A stretch of DNA of 64,000 bases, from the NCBI GenBank assembly GCA_023512835.1, contig CM042085.1, positions 37,588,324-37,652,323 of the forward strand, read 5' to 3'. The translations under genes were made by a program, and so were the position numbers. Positions within the stretch are counted from its first letter, which is position 1. The number at the start of each line of letters is the position of its first letter. The DNA is from Taxillus chinensis. Taxonomy: Eukaryota > Streptophyta > Magnoliopsida > Santalales > Loranthaceae. Below, piece by piece: positions 11,422 through 21,660 of the stretch. Below the pieces are notes generated by a model. The model did not search any database. It had not been told where the DNA came from and saw only the letters and a list, made by a program, of their open reading frames with translations.

Positions 11422-11434
11422 TGGTATTAGAGCA
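11422..11434 (+). other. Primer binding site of Copia B
   Basis: TGGTATTAGAGCA starts three bases after the LTR end and differs by one base from the initiator-Met tRNA complement TGGTATCAGAGC. Confidence 0.9.
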
Positions 11435-11480
11435 AGTTCTACCTGCTCGTAGAGATCCCTCACTCCCTCTCAACTTAACA

Positions 11481-13544
11481 ATGGACGAAGAAAGCAGCAT
11501 GCTATTAAATACCCGCCTTAACTCCGGGGGAGCTCAAGAGCCCCTTCCCAACCGAAGCAGCAGTGAAAATGTTGATCCACCTCAACCTGCTGCTGTCGCT
11601 GCTCCTCAACCACGGAGTTCAGGCTACACTTTAAGCAAACCGCCAAAGTTCACACCAGAGCTTTTCTCCCAGTGGAAAGCTCGCATGAAGATGTTCATGA
11701 CCTGTCATGATCATCTAATGTGGCCTTGTCTTCATCAGGAGCTTCCCATTCCGATGACCATCGGAGAAAATGGGGTCAAGAGGCCAAAGACTGATGCTGA
11801 ACTCACTCACGATGAAAGAGCCTGGCAATACGCTAGTGAAAAGGCTCTAGCTTATGTTACATCGTCCTTGGATTCAGAGGCTTTCACGGACGTCCAGGGC
11901 TGCACGACAGCAAAAGCTGTGTGGGACAAATTGACTATTCTATATGAAGGAAGTCGGTCCCGGATGCGAACGTCATTTGCGCTCTCGGACGAGAACTTTG
12001 AGAGCTTGAACCACAAACCTGGCGAATCCCTGGAGAGCATCTATCGGCGATTCGGCAAGCTCATCCTGGAATTGAAAACGTCAACGAGCACTACACTCAA
12101 TTCCAAATAAATGACAAGTTCTTTCGTTCCTTGCCGGATCGCTATTACTCCAAGCGCTCCAGATGCAATCCAAAGACAATCGCGGTATGCTCCCCTTGAA
12201 GAGCTATGTGGAGAGCTACGGACTCATGAGGTCAGATTCAAATACACTGACCGAGATGAGAAGATAGCTCTGAAAGAAAAGGGGGTAGCTCTTAAGGCTA
12301 CGGTTGGACCAAGCATGCTGACGGAGGATGATACGGAAGAGTAAGACAACTCTGACTCGGACATGGAAGAAGAAATAGCACTCCTGGTGAAATCCTTCAC
12401 ACGATTTATGCGGAAAGCGAGAAAAGGATTCATAAGAGGTTCTTCCTCATCCTCAAGAAGGAAGGAACGGTCGGAGTCGACATCCCAAGACTGCTACAAT
12501 TACGGGAAACCTGGTCATTGGGCCAAGGACTGTAGATCCAAACCCAAGATGGCCGACAAGGATGACAAGGTTAAACCCCGATGCTCCATCTCAGACAACA
12601 GCAAAATGAAGAGGAAGGCGTTCGTTTCAAAATACAACAGTGGCTCGGAAGAAGAAGAGGAATCTTCAGACGACGAACCTACGGAAAAGGCGAACGTCTG
12701 CCTCATGGCCAACGCTGAGGTACCTTCTATCTCTGAGCTCTAGAATAAACTAGAATCTCTTACTAAGGAACGTGATGATGAAAAGAATGAGAGATTAATA
12801 ATTACTCAAATGTATCAAAATATGAGTGGTCAGACTAAACGCCTAGAACTTACTGTTTCTAAACTTGAAAAGGACATAGCTGACTACCGAAGTAGGGAGG
12901 TTTGGTATCATGACCTAAGAGCTGAGAATCACCTACTGAATACCAACCTCACAGGCATGAATGTAAATCTTAAAAGACTCGAGATTGAACTTGAGAAGGA
13001 AAAGGAAATAAATCGTAAATGACTAAAATTCGGAGAAATAGCCTCTACATTTAGAACTGATCCTGACAATATCCGAGTCAAACCTGGCCTAGGATCCGAA
13101 TCCACTTCCACTGCTCCAGCTACTGAGTGCCCTCCAGACTACACTCCAAAACTAACCAACCTATATCCTGTTAGTACATCTAAACCGTTGGATGGTTTTG
13201 TTTCAGGTGGCACCATAGTTTATGATTGTGGAACAGAGGCTGTTACTGCTAATCCCGAAGTAGTAGCACCCGTACCAAACGATGACGAGAAGGCTGCTGC
13301 AGTTAAAGCCAAAACTGCAGCACCCATAAACAAAGGAAAGGCTAAGGCTGACGCATCCAGGGCCAAGAGCGTGTCACCCGTTCGCAAAGCATTAGGCCAT
13401 AGGGAACAGAGTAGAAAACCTGTAAAACCTAAGAAACCTGTATCCCCTGTTGTAACTCCTCATCACAGTGTCTGTTCGATATGTCGTGAAATAGGTCATT
13501 ATCACTATGAGTGTTGGAGTCTATCTGATGACTGGTTATGTAAT
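11481..13544 (+). pseudogene. Copia B gag, first part (cut by a solo LTR)
   Basis: ATG at 11481 gives MDEESSMLLNTRLNSGG. The open frame to 12110 holds the Copia gag domain (FSQWKARMKMFMTCHDHL at about 11670, then YRRFGKLILELKT near 12040). It is shifted at about 12080-12110 and again near 12345. The first zinc knuckle near 12493-12534 reads CYNYGKPGHWAKDC, with Tyr for the second Cys. A helical stretch (12810-13022, LEKDIADYRS, LEIELEKEKEINR) ends at a TGG-to-TGA stop at 13020-13022. Then come a Lys/Ala/Pro-rich linker and an intact second knuckle, CSICREIGHYHYEC, near 13471-13512. The solo LTR interrupts after 13544; gag resumes at about 15053 and ends QVWAPKM-stop at 15291. Confidence 0.85.
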
Positions 13545-15049
13545 TGATAACGTGTATTTTATGCTGTTATTCTAGTGTTTATTTAGGATGTTTAAGAGCA
13601 TGATTAGAGCCTTATTACTTCATATATCATATATATTTGCTCTAACCCCTAGGAAGATGCTATTTGCAAATACATGCGTTTTTAAGCTGTTTTGGCAGAT
13701 TTTGGAGCTCACTTTTGACATAGTAGATGGCCTCAAACAATTGGCGTGCAAGATCAAAAGTTGCTTAGAATGATGTCCTCTACCTATCACAGAAATTTCA
13801 GAGCATTTGGAGCTGCACGTGAATTCACCCATTTCACGTACAAGCATATTTTTGCTTCTCGGGCCTCTACAGGATGCAAGGAAGCCTGGGGGAGAAGTTT
13901 GAGCTGATTTGGAGCTGCACGTGAATTCACCATATCACGTGCAAATTGACGTGCAGAGATATTTTTGGACCGATCCTATCGTTTTTCCATGCTGATCATT
14001 TGTTTCTGAAGGCCCGTGTCCAAATTGTGGATAGAAGATAGAGATTTTAATGTTTGGAGTGTCACTTATCAAAACTATGTCGTTTTGATAGATGGGCTAG
14101 GGTACACACCTCGAGGCCCATCCAAACTCTATAAATACAGCCTCCACGCCCCATGCAACCCATCCTAGACCCCCTACACGTTTTTAGAGAGAGCGAGAGG
14201 CTCCACGACTTGGAGGTTGCTCCTTGACCTAGGAGAGCAGCCGTCGCAGCCGTCACAGCAGCCGTCGCGGATTTTGGAGCTTGGATTTGAAGCTTTGCTG
14301 TGCGCGTGGTTAAGAAGAAGATGTTTAGCTTTTCTGCTATGGTTTTGCTTGTAATCATGCGTGAATAGTTCTTATAATCTAGGGGAGCAATGTAGCCCCC
14401 TTGTTGCTTTCTTTGTGTTTATGAATATTGGGTTTGGATGATTGAGTTTTGCATGTTTTATGAATCTGTTCTTAAATTCTATCTTTGGATGTACACCTTG
14501 GTATTCTTAGCCCTAGTCTGGGGCAGATTGAGATTCATAACGTATTTGTAATTGGTGTGATCATTATCCTTTTGCAAGTATGATTTATTGGCTTTGCATG
14601 TTTGTGTGTTTAGATGACCATTCTGGCATACAACTCTTAAAAGGACCTCAATGACCATTTGTTGTCCTTGGCTTATGTTTAGCATGTTTTCAATCAGACA
14701 ACCCTAATACCATGAACCAGTAGAGATAACATAGGGAGGTGAAATTGTGATCCTAGATGCCTTTAATCCTTGAATCTTAATCCTAAAATCAATTTGCTTT
14801 CTTTGTTTATTCAGAAAACCAAATAAAAATTAGATCTTTAGTTATAAAAAGAATTCGTTTTTGCCAAGACATTGTTTTAAGCAAGATTAATTTGGTGATT
14901 TGAGTTAAAGCTAGATAACTTGGTAATCTCTGTGGGATCAACCCCTTTCTTGTCGCTATTATATTTAGCATTAGTTAAGGGAATTATTATCTTGAAGAGA
15001 GATTTAACGACATTAGCTAGCTCTTTTAGAGAGGCTAAAAATCTGCTCA
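13545..15049 (+). mobile_element. Solo LTR, TGATAACGTG family, forward copy
   Basis: Starts TGATAACGTGTATTTTATGC, the same start (as reverse complement) as the element at 38875-40392, and has a similar length of about 1.5 kb. It interrupts gag: the Copia A gag reads through the matching place. The left flank is gtaat and the right flank ggaat (15053-15057), an imperfect duplication, so the right end may be 15049 (CTCA) or 15052. Inside are CACGTG motifs (13815-13935), ATCAAAACTATGTCGTTTTG at about 14066-14085, CTATAAATACAG as TATA box near 14130, and CTCTGTGGGATCAACCCC near the 3' end. No gene is visible in it. Confidence 0.8.
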
Positions 15050-15052
15050 CAA

Positions 15053-15291
15053 GGAATCACTCTTGAATCAATAAAAATCCGGTTATCAAAAAGGGTTCTT
15101 CTCGGAAAGCTAAATCTAAAACTCCTTGGAGTATTTCACCTAAGAAAACCCAAGTTGAAGAAGCAACTAAGACGGAAAAAGCTAAGTCAACTTGGAGAGT
15201 TAAAGTTCCTAGCAACATAAAATCCAGAATAGTTGACACTTGTTGTTGCTTCTCTAATCGCCCAAAACAAGTTTGGGCACCAAAAATGTAA
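15053..15291 (+). pseudogene. Copia B gag, C-terminal remainder
   Basis: After the solo LTR the basic gag tail continues (SRKAKSKTPWSISPKKTQ region, about 15100-15150) and ends with QVWAPKM and TAA at 15289-15291, the same place as the gag stop in Copia A. Confidence 0.75.
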
Positions 15292-16541
15292 TCTGTTGTC
15301 TTGCGGAGCATTTATGGAATTCACCGACATCTAACTTGAAGTCAAAGATCAATCAAAGCAAGTGGATACTCGATAGCGGATGCTCCGGACATATGACGGG
15401 TGATAAGTCTCTGCTCGTGGATGTTCTTGTGGTCTTGAGAAACAATTCTTCGACCCCTGTATGCTTCCTCACTACAGCATCACATGAAGATAGTTGGCTA
15501 TGGCACAAGCGTTGCGCACATTTAAATTTTAAGACCTTGTCTAAATTAGTGTGGCTTGATTTGGTCACTGGTTTGCCTAAACACAAATACTCCAGAGACA
15601 CTTTCATCAAGAATGCCAACTTGGCAAACGGACCAAACATAGTTTTAAGAGCAAATCGGTTAATTTAATAAGTTGCTCCTTTATAACTTCTTCACATGGA
15701 CCTATATGGTCCCATTTCTGTTTCTTCACTTGCTGGTGCGAGATACACCCTAGTAGTTATCGATGACTTCACCAGATACACATGGGTGTTGTTCCTGAAA
15801 TCTAAGGATCAAACCTTTGAACACCTTGTCGATCTCTTCAACTGGATAAGCAATTCACAAGGACTGAGCATTAAATGCATTAGGAGTGATCATGGTATAG
15901 AATTTGATTTCTCATAAATGAGGTCATATTGTTCTGAACAGGGCATTCAGCACGACTTCTCTGCGCCCAGAACTCCACAACAAAATGGGGTAGCTGAGCG
16001 TAAGAATCGCACTTTAGTCGAGGCTGGCAGATCAATGTTAGCAGGGGCAAAGCTTCCTCTCAGTCTATGGGCTGAAGCGGTGTCTACTGCCTGCTATGTT
16101 CAGAACAGAACTCTTATAAATAAATTTACCATGAAAACACCTTATGAGATGTAGAAGGGCAAAGCCTTCTATTTCACACTTCAAAACTTTTGGGTGTACT
16201 TGCTACGTCTTGAACAATGGAAAAGAATCCCGGAATAAATTTGAACCTAAATCGATGATGGGATATTTGTTGGATACTCATTACATAGCAAGGCTTATCG
16301 GATTTTCAATAGAAAACTTTTCAAAGTTGAAGAATCTATCCATGTGACTTTTGATGAAGCTAACACAGATTGGTCGAAAGTTGGTTCTTCAAGTTCTAAT
16401 GTACAGGATCAAGACGACAACATTGACTACTCAAAGTTTATGAATGTTCTGTCACTTCTCTTGACCAACCATGTGGCACCAATGAAGAACGAAGAAATGA
16501 TGCGAGATGATGCTACGGATGAATCGGACTCCAGGACTTCC
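15292..16541 (+). pseudogene. Copia B protease and integrase, deleted and broken
   Basis: The protease motif WILDSGCSGHMTGDKSLL (about 15361-15415) is intact with DSG. Compared with Copia A about 290 bp are missing right after it, so most of protease and the start of integrase are lost and the frame jumps to the GAG pre-integrase part (WLWHKRCAHLNFKTLSKL near 15500-15550). The integrase core begins MDLYGPISVSSLAGARY at 15696; IRSDHGIEFDF and PQQNGVAERKNRTL supply D, D and E. Stops lie at 15915-15917 and 16152-16154 (TGG to TAG). The Tekay element splits it at 16542, with cttcc duplicated; the sequence resumes at 25499. Confidence 0.87.
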
Positions 16542-18258
16542 TGTAAGGACCCGTACCTTGAGTTAGTCGGTTTGCCTCCTGAGTAGAGTTTTTCTAGATT
16601 TTGACCTAGTAGTTGGACTCCAATGAATTCACGTGCAAAAGGAAAGATGCTTAGAATGATGTCCTCTATCTACCACGAAGTTTCGGACCAAATGGACATG
16701 TATGTGAGGTGCACGTGATATGGGTCCAATTCACGTGCAAGTGTAATTGTCTTCCAAATGATGCAAGGAGGCTAGGGGTGAAGTTTGAGAGCATTTGGAG
16801 TTCATATGGAGTTGCACGTGAATTGGGAATTCACGTGCAAATTGGCGTGCGGCCATATTTTTGCATAGTTCCCTTGGTTTTGACATTCTAAGGAACTTTC
16901 TCCAAAGGACCATGTTGAAATTCTGAATATTTTGGTGTGTATGGATGTGGAAAGGTGGTAACTTGTGTGATCAAAACTACGTCGTTTTGATCCTGGGATT
17001 CACTTAATCAAAACTACGTCGTTTTGATGTGAATGGTGTCTATATAAGGAGGGCTTGAGTTTGAGTTAGGGTTCTTGTGTTCCTTTGCTGCACTGGCTTG
17101 CTGAGAGAGAGAGAGCTAGAGAGAGAGAGAGAGGGAAGGGGAGTTCTTTGGTTCTTTGCCGGAGCATCTTGCGTGGGGAGGACGGCGTTTGGCGCGGGAG
17201 CAAGGAAGATCCGCTTTAAGGTAGGGGTTCTGTTCTTCCCAAACCCTCCTGTCCTAGGGTCCTAGGGCGGTTACGGGGCGTATCTCTGTTTATATATATA
17301 TATGTAAATTCATATAGGTGTGATCTCCTATATGAATGTTGGCCTTCAGTGGCATTTTGGTGTGGTTCTGTGATCTATATGCTATATGTTTGATGAAAAG
17401 CCTGTGTGAATATAGTTATGTGTATATGCCTGCCAAGTGTTTGAAATTATGCCTGTGAGGCTGTGCATGTTATGTGTTTGTGGAAATGCCTGTGTGGTGG
17501 GTTTGTGAGCTTGTGGATATATGCATGCTAAGTGTTCGAGGTTATTCTGTGTGACTAAGCATACTTAGTGTTTGATGTTATGCCTGTATGGCCATGTGTC
17601 TTGCGTGTTTGCTTGTACACCCGGTGGCCGTGGAAGCCGGGACTGTTTTGTGGAACCCGGTGGTTGTGGAAGCCCGGGGCTGTTTTGTGGAACCCGGTGG
17701 TGTGGAAGCCCGGGACTGTTTTGTGGAAACCCGGTGGGCGTGGAAGCCCGGGACCTTCTTGAAACCCGGTGGTCGTGGAAGCCCGGGAGTGTTTATGTAC
17801 TAGCTCATGCATGATTGTGTTTCTTTGTTATAGCTGTAACTATACCTGGTGGGATAATTGTATCACGACACGGCACTTGTACACAAGGCATGTAGATGTT
17901 AGGTGCATGGGATGGGTTGGGGAGACATGATCCCTCTTGAGTTGTGGTTGCTCACCCCTCCTACCATGTTGTTTTCTTTTCGGGAACCTACGGGCGTTAG
18001 GTGGGACCCCAAGGTGGAAGACCTTATTTATTTAATTTGTTTATGTTATTTTTATTATGAGAATCGATGTAACCCCAGGTGGGGAAAGGATTTTGTTGTA
18101 ATAAACTGGATTGGATTGCTTTTAATGAATATTACTTTCTTGAATGTTGTGGATGTTTAAAATGTTAAATTCTTGTTTTGTATCCTACCCCTTTGCCCTC
18201 CGTGTGGGTAAAGGGAGTCACGTACCGGTTTCCTCGGGTTGGAAATCCGGGCGTGACA
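16542..18258 (+). repeat. 5' LTR of the Tekay element
   Basis: Contains CACGTG-rich U3 (16628-16860) with the hairpin at 16812-16840, two TCAAAACTACGTCGTTTTGA boxes (16971-16990 and 17008-17027), a TATA box CTATATAAGG near 17041-17050, a GA-repeat leader (17101-17137) and a 37-bp minisatellite (17623-17795). Confidence 0.96.
17623..17795 (+). repeat. 37-bp minisatellite in the Tekay 5' LTR
   Basis: About five tandem units of the type ACCCGGTGGTTGTGGAAGCC plus CGGGGCTGTTTTGTGGA. The 3' LTR has the matching array at 24842-25022. Overlapping ORFs in all frames here are translations of the repeat, not genes. Confidence 0.88.
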
Positions 18259-18261
18259 ATA

Positions 18262-18276
18262 TGGTATCGAGCATGG
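18262..18276 (+). other. Primer binding site of the Tekay element
   Basis: TGGTATCGAGCATGG lies four bases after the LTR end and resembles the initiator-Met tRNA complement. The next 390 bases to the gag start are an untranslated leader with no gene seen. Confidence 0.85.
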
Positions 18277-18666
18277 TCTAGTTGGCCTAGGGTAGTGGGC
18301 GGACTTGGTTATCTTGAGTCCTTTGGAGGAGCCTGGAGGGACATGCCTGATCAACATGGTCCTCTTTGAGCCTCCAAGGTGTACTTGGGGTAGTCCGGTC
18401 TTGTAGTAGGATTTGCATGCATTGGCATTAGGGCACTAGTTGCATTTCTTTGTGAATGTATGCTAAACTGTGGATAAAATCATATGATTAAGTGAAATGT
18501 GCAACTCGATTTGTTTGGCAATGTGTCTTGAATCGTGCAATGTGATTGATGCAATGTATGTGTGTAACATCACGTGATAGTGGAATTGATCGGTGGGGGT
18601 AGAGGTAGTGACGCGATAGATTATAAAATTGTTTTGACGTTGTGCTTCTTACTTCGTGTAGTAAGA

Positions 18667-19830
18667 ATGCCGCCGAGGAGAGTGACACGTGCGTCCGGGC
18701 GATGGTCGATGAGTCATCTGCCCATGAGGGTCCGGGTGCGGGACCATCCGTTGGAGGGCATGCGTTATTCTTGCACAGCTGCAAGAAGGCATCCCGGCCG
18801 GAGGTACGAGAGCTACGGGAGGGACTCCGGCAGGACGTTCGGGAGGAGGTGCGCCGTGAGATGGCGGCACAGCGGGTGGTGCCACCACCACCACCACCCA
18901 TACGAGAGCTGCCTCGTGAGCGTGAGAGTTCGCCGGGTGGTGTACCGACCCGTGCGAGAGGATGACGTGGTGACACGGTTCCGAAAGGAACAACCTCCGC
19001 GATTTAAGGGGGGAGAAGATCCTGTGGTAGGCGAGCGGTGGTTGAGGCGGATTGAGCACGTGTTCTCCTTTCTCCTGCCCCGGGAGGAGGATAAGGTGCG
19101 GCGGCAATCGGCACTGGAGGGGGACGCTTTGGAGTGGTGGACGAGTGTTGCAGGGGAGCCGTGCGGTGCAACTCATGTTTTGGGAGGAGTTCTTGCAACT
19201 CTTCCAAGATGAGTTCTTCCCAGAATCGGTGAGATGGCAAAAGAGGGAAGAATTTGGCAGCTTGAGCGAGGATCCAAGACGGTACCTGAATATGAGCGGG
19301 AGTTCCGGAGATTGAGTAGGTTTGCTCCTGAGACCGTGGTAAGGGGAGGACCTGAAGGCCCACAAGTTCACCTTGGGTCTCGGGCCAGCCCTTAGGGAGA
19401 GGGTGGCGATTCTACGCTTGAGGACCTATCTTGAGGCCTGTGGAGACGGCCCGTATAGTCGAGAGGGAACTGGATGATGGGAGGCAGGCCCATCAGGGGC
19501 GCCAGGTTGCGAGTGGGCCTGATCGAGATGCAGGGTCCAAGAGGCTCAAGACGGAGGAGAGGGATAGCAGTTCCTTCCGCGGCGAGGGGACAGACATTGG
19601 CGAACCCAGGGAGGTCTAGCTTTGGCGGTGGCGCACGAGGCGGTCCAGCGAGGGGGTCTCCCCGGCGGTTGTTACTCGCTGTGGGGAGCAAGGCCACTTG
19701 AGGAAGGAGTGTCCAAAGAGGGACCCGGAAATGCCATAGATGTGGACGAGAGGGCCATCCGAGCCGGGTTTGCCAGGGTGCAGCCAGGGGGAGTTGGAGG
19801 CATGACATCCGGCCACAAGGAGTGATGCCG
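18667..19830 (+). pseudogene. Tekay element gag, frameshifted
   Basis: ATG at 18667 begins MPPRRVTRASG, a common chromovirus gag start. After a shift near 18700 the gag core is readable as RFRKEQPPRFKGGEDPVVGE (about 18978-19037), then ALEGDALEWW and, in another frame, FWEEFLQLFQDEFFPESVR (19170-19230). A Cys-knuckle near 19667-19715 reads TRCGEQGHLRKEC with its first Cys thrown out of frame by a small insertion. At least five frameshifts are present, so no protein of normal length can be made. Confidence 0.8.
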
Positions 19831-19862
19831 GTTTCGTGCTCCGGTGAGAGACCAGCTCGTCG

Positions 19863-21660
19863 GTGGCAGCCCGGCCAAGCGGGATCCGGTCGGACCCGAC
19901 CTCGGGGGAGGCCGGAGCGGCAGCGACCGAGGCCGGAGGCAACCTTAGCGGGAAGCGTCCGGTGAGTGAGCCGACAAGTGGCACGGGCCAAGGAAGGGTG
20001 TTTGCGCTAGAGGCGACGTACCAGGAGGAGGCTGAGCTACCACCCCCACCAGCTGAGGGTGGAGCAGGACCATCGGTGGTTAGAGGTACCCTCTTGATCT
20101 CCCGTACCTTAGCTTCTGTACTTTTCGATACGGGTGCATCGTGTTCGTTTGTTGCTGAGCTTGTCATAGACGGCTTGGGGTTAGCCTGTGTGGAGGCCGC
20201 GAGGCCCCTAGTTGTAGAGTCTCCGGTAGGAGGCATGATTGAGGTCCGGCGAGTTTGCCGTGGACGTGTGCTAACCATAGGAGAGGTGGAGGCTGCGTTT
20301 TGACTTGCATGTGATGCCTTTGAGGGCGTTTGACCTGATCTTGGGTATGGACCGGCTTATGGCTTTCCAGGCCAAGATAGATTGTTATCGGCGGCGTGTG
20401 TCCTTTGTGACACCTGCGGGGACCTCTTGCACCCTGCGGGGGGAGTGGGATTGTGAGGCGAGTCGGGCTGGGCCAGGTGTTGGACCGGTGGGGTGCCATT
20501 ACCCACAGGTTGGCAGCCCTGACCTTTGCCTGAGGAGGGTAAGGTGGAAAAGAGGGTGTGGCCCGTGTTGTGGACCAATTTCAGGATGTTTTTCTGAGCG
20601 GTTGAGGAGTTTGCCACCTAAGAGGAGTGTGGAGTTCACCATCGAGTTGGTGCCGGGGACAGGTCCAATTTCCCAAGTAGCGTATCGTATGGGGCCAGCC
20701 CGAGCCGAGGGAGCTTCGAGAGGCAAATTGAGGAGTTGGTGGGCCAGGGGTATATCGGACCAAGTACCTCACCTTGGGGTGCTCCGGTGCTCTTTGCTAA
20801 GAAGGCCGATGGCACGCCTCGTCTCTGCATCGACTACGGGAAGGCGAATTCGGTGGCGTGAAGAACAAGTACCCGTTGCCTCGGATAGATGACCTGTTTG
20901 ACCAATTGAGTGGGGCCCGGTGGTTTTCCAAGATAGATTTACGGTCGGGGTATCACCAGCTCGGGGTTAGGGAGGAGGACATCCCTAAGACGGCTTTCGG
21001 TGCGGTATGGGCATTATGAGTGGGTAGTGATGCCTTTCGGGCTCACTAATGCGCCAGGCGGTGTTCATGCATTTGATGAACCAAGTCTTTGCCCCATACT
21101 TAGACTCGTTCGTGGTGGTGTTTATCGACGACATCTTGGTGTATTCCAAGACCGAGAGGGAGCACGTGGAGCACTTGGCAACAAGTGTTGCAAACCTTGA
21201 GGGACCAGCAATTGTTTGCTAAGTTTAGCAAGTGTGAGTTTTGGCTGCAGGAGGTTCACTTTCTTGGCCATGTGGTGTCACTGAGGGGGTTAGGGTGGAC
21301 CCGGCCAAGATTGAGGCCGTGGCATCGTGGGCAAGGCCAACCAACGTTTTTGAGATCCGTAGTTTTCTTGGCTTGGCGGGGTACTATCGTCGTTTTGTAG
21401 AGGGGTTCTCCCGTTTGGCGGCGCCTATGACAGCGTTGACTCGGAAGGGCGTGAAGTTTGAGTGGACGGACAAGTGCCGGCCGGCGTTTGAGACTCTCAA
21501 AACCCGTTTGACCACACCTGTGTTGAGGTTGCCTAGGGAGGATATTCCGTATGAGGTGTCTTGTGATGCGTCCAGGGGTTGGTTTGGGGTGTGTGCTTAT
21601 GCGGGGGCACAGTGTGGTAGCTTATGGGTCGAGGCAGGTGAAGCCTCATGAGCGAATTAT
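19863..21660 (+). pseudogene. Tekay element protease and reverse transcriptase, broken
   Basis: Protease is seen as VLFDTGASCSFVAELVIDGL (about 20120-20180), with the DTGA active site, and RAFDLILGMDRL near 20320. RT follows with [20 protein letters not shown] (20630-20690), [13 protein letters not shown] (about 20925-20965), [18 protein letters not shown] (21000-21053) and the catalytic FIDDILVYS (about 21120-21150). The connection and the start of RNase H ([19 protein letters not shown], about 21361-21420; [10 protein letters not shown] at 21560) are in one open frame 21241-21651. Frameshifts lie near 20305, 20700, 20850, 21055 and 21240. Confidence 0.88.

Noticed and set aside
17555..17814. 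Overlapping ORFs of 64-85 codons on both strands
   Set aside because: They are translations of the 37-bp minisatellite; open in several frames at once because the unit length lacks stops.
18488..19371. Long minus-strand ORFs (162 and 240 codons)
   Set aside because: Shadows of the GC-rich Tekay gag on the plus strand.
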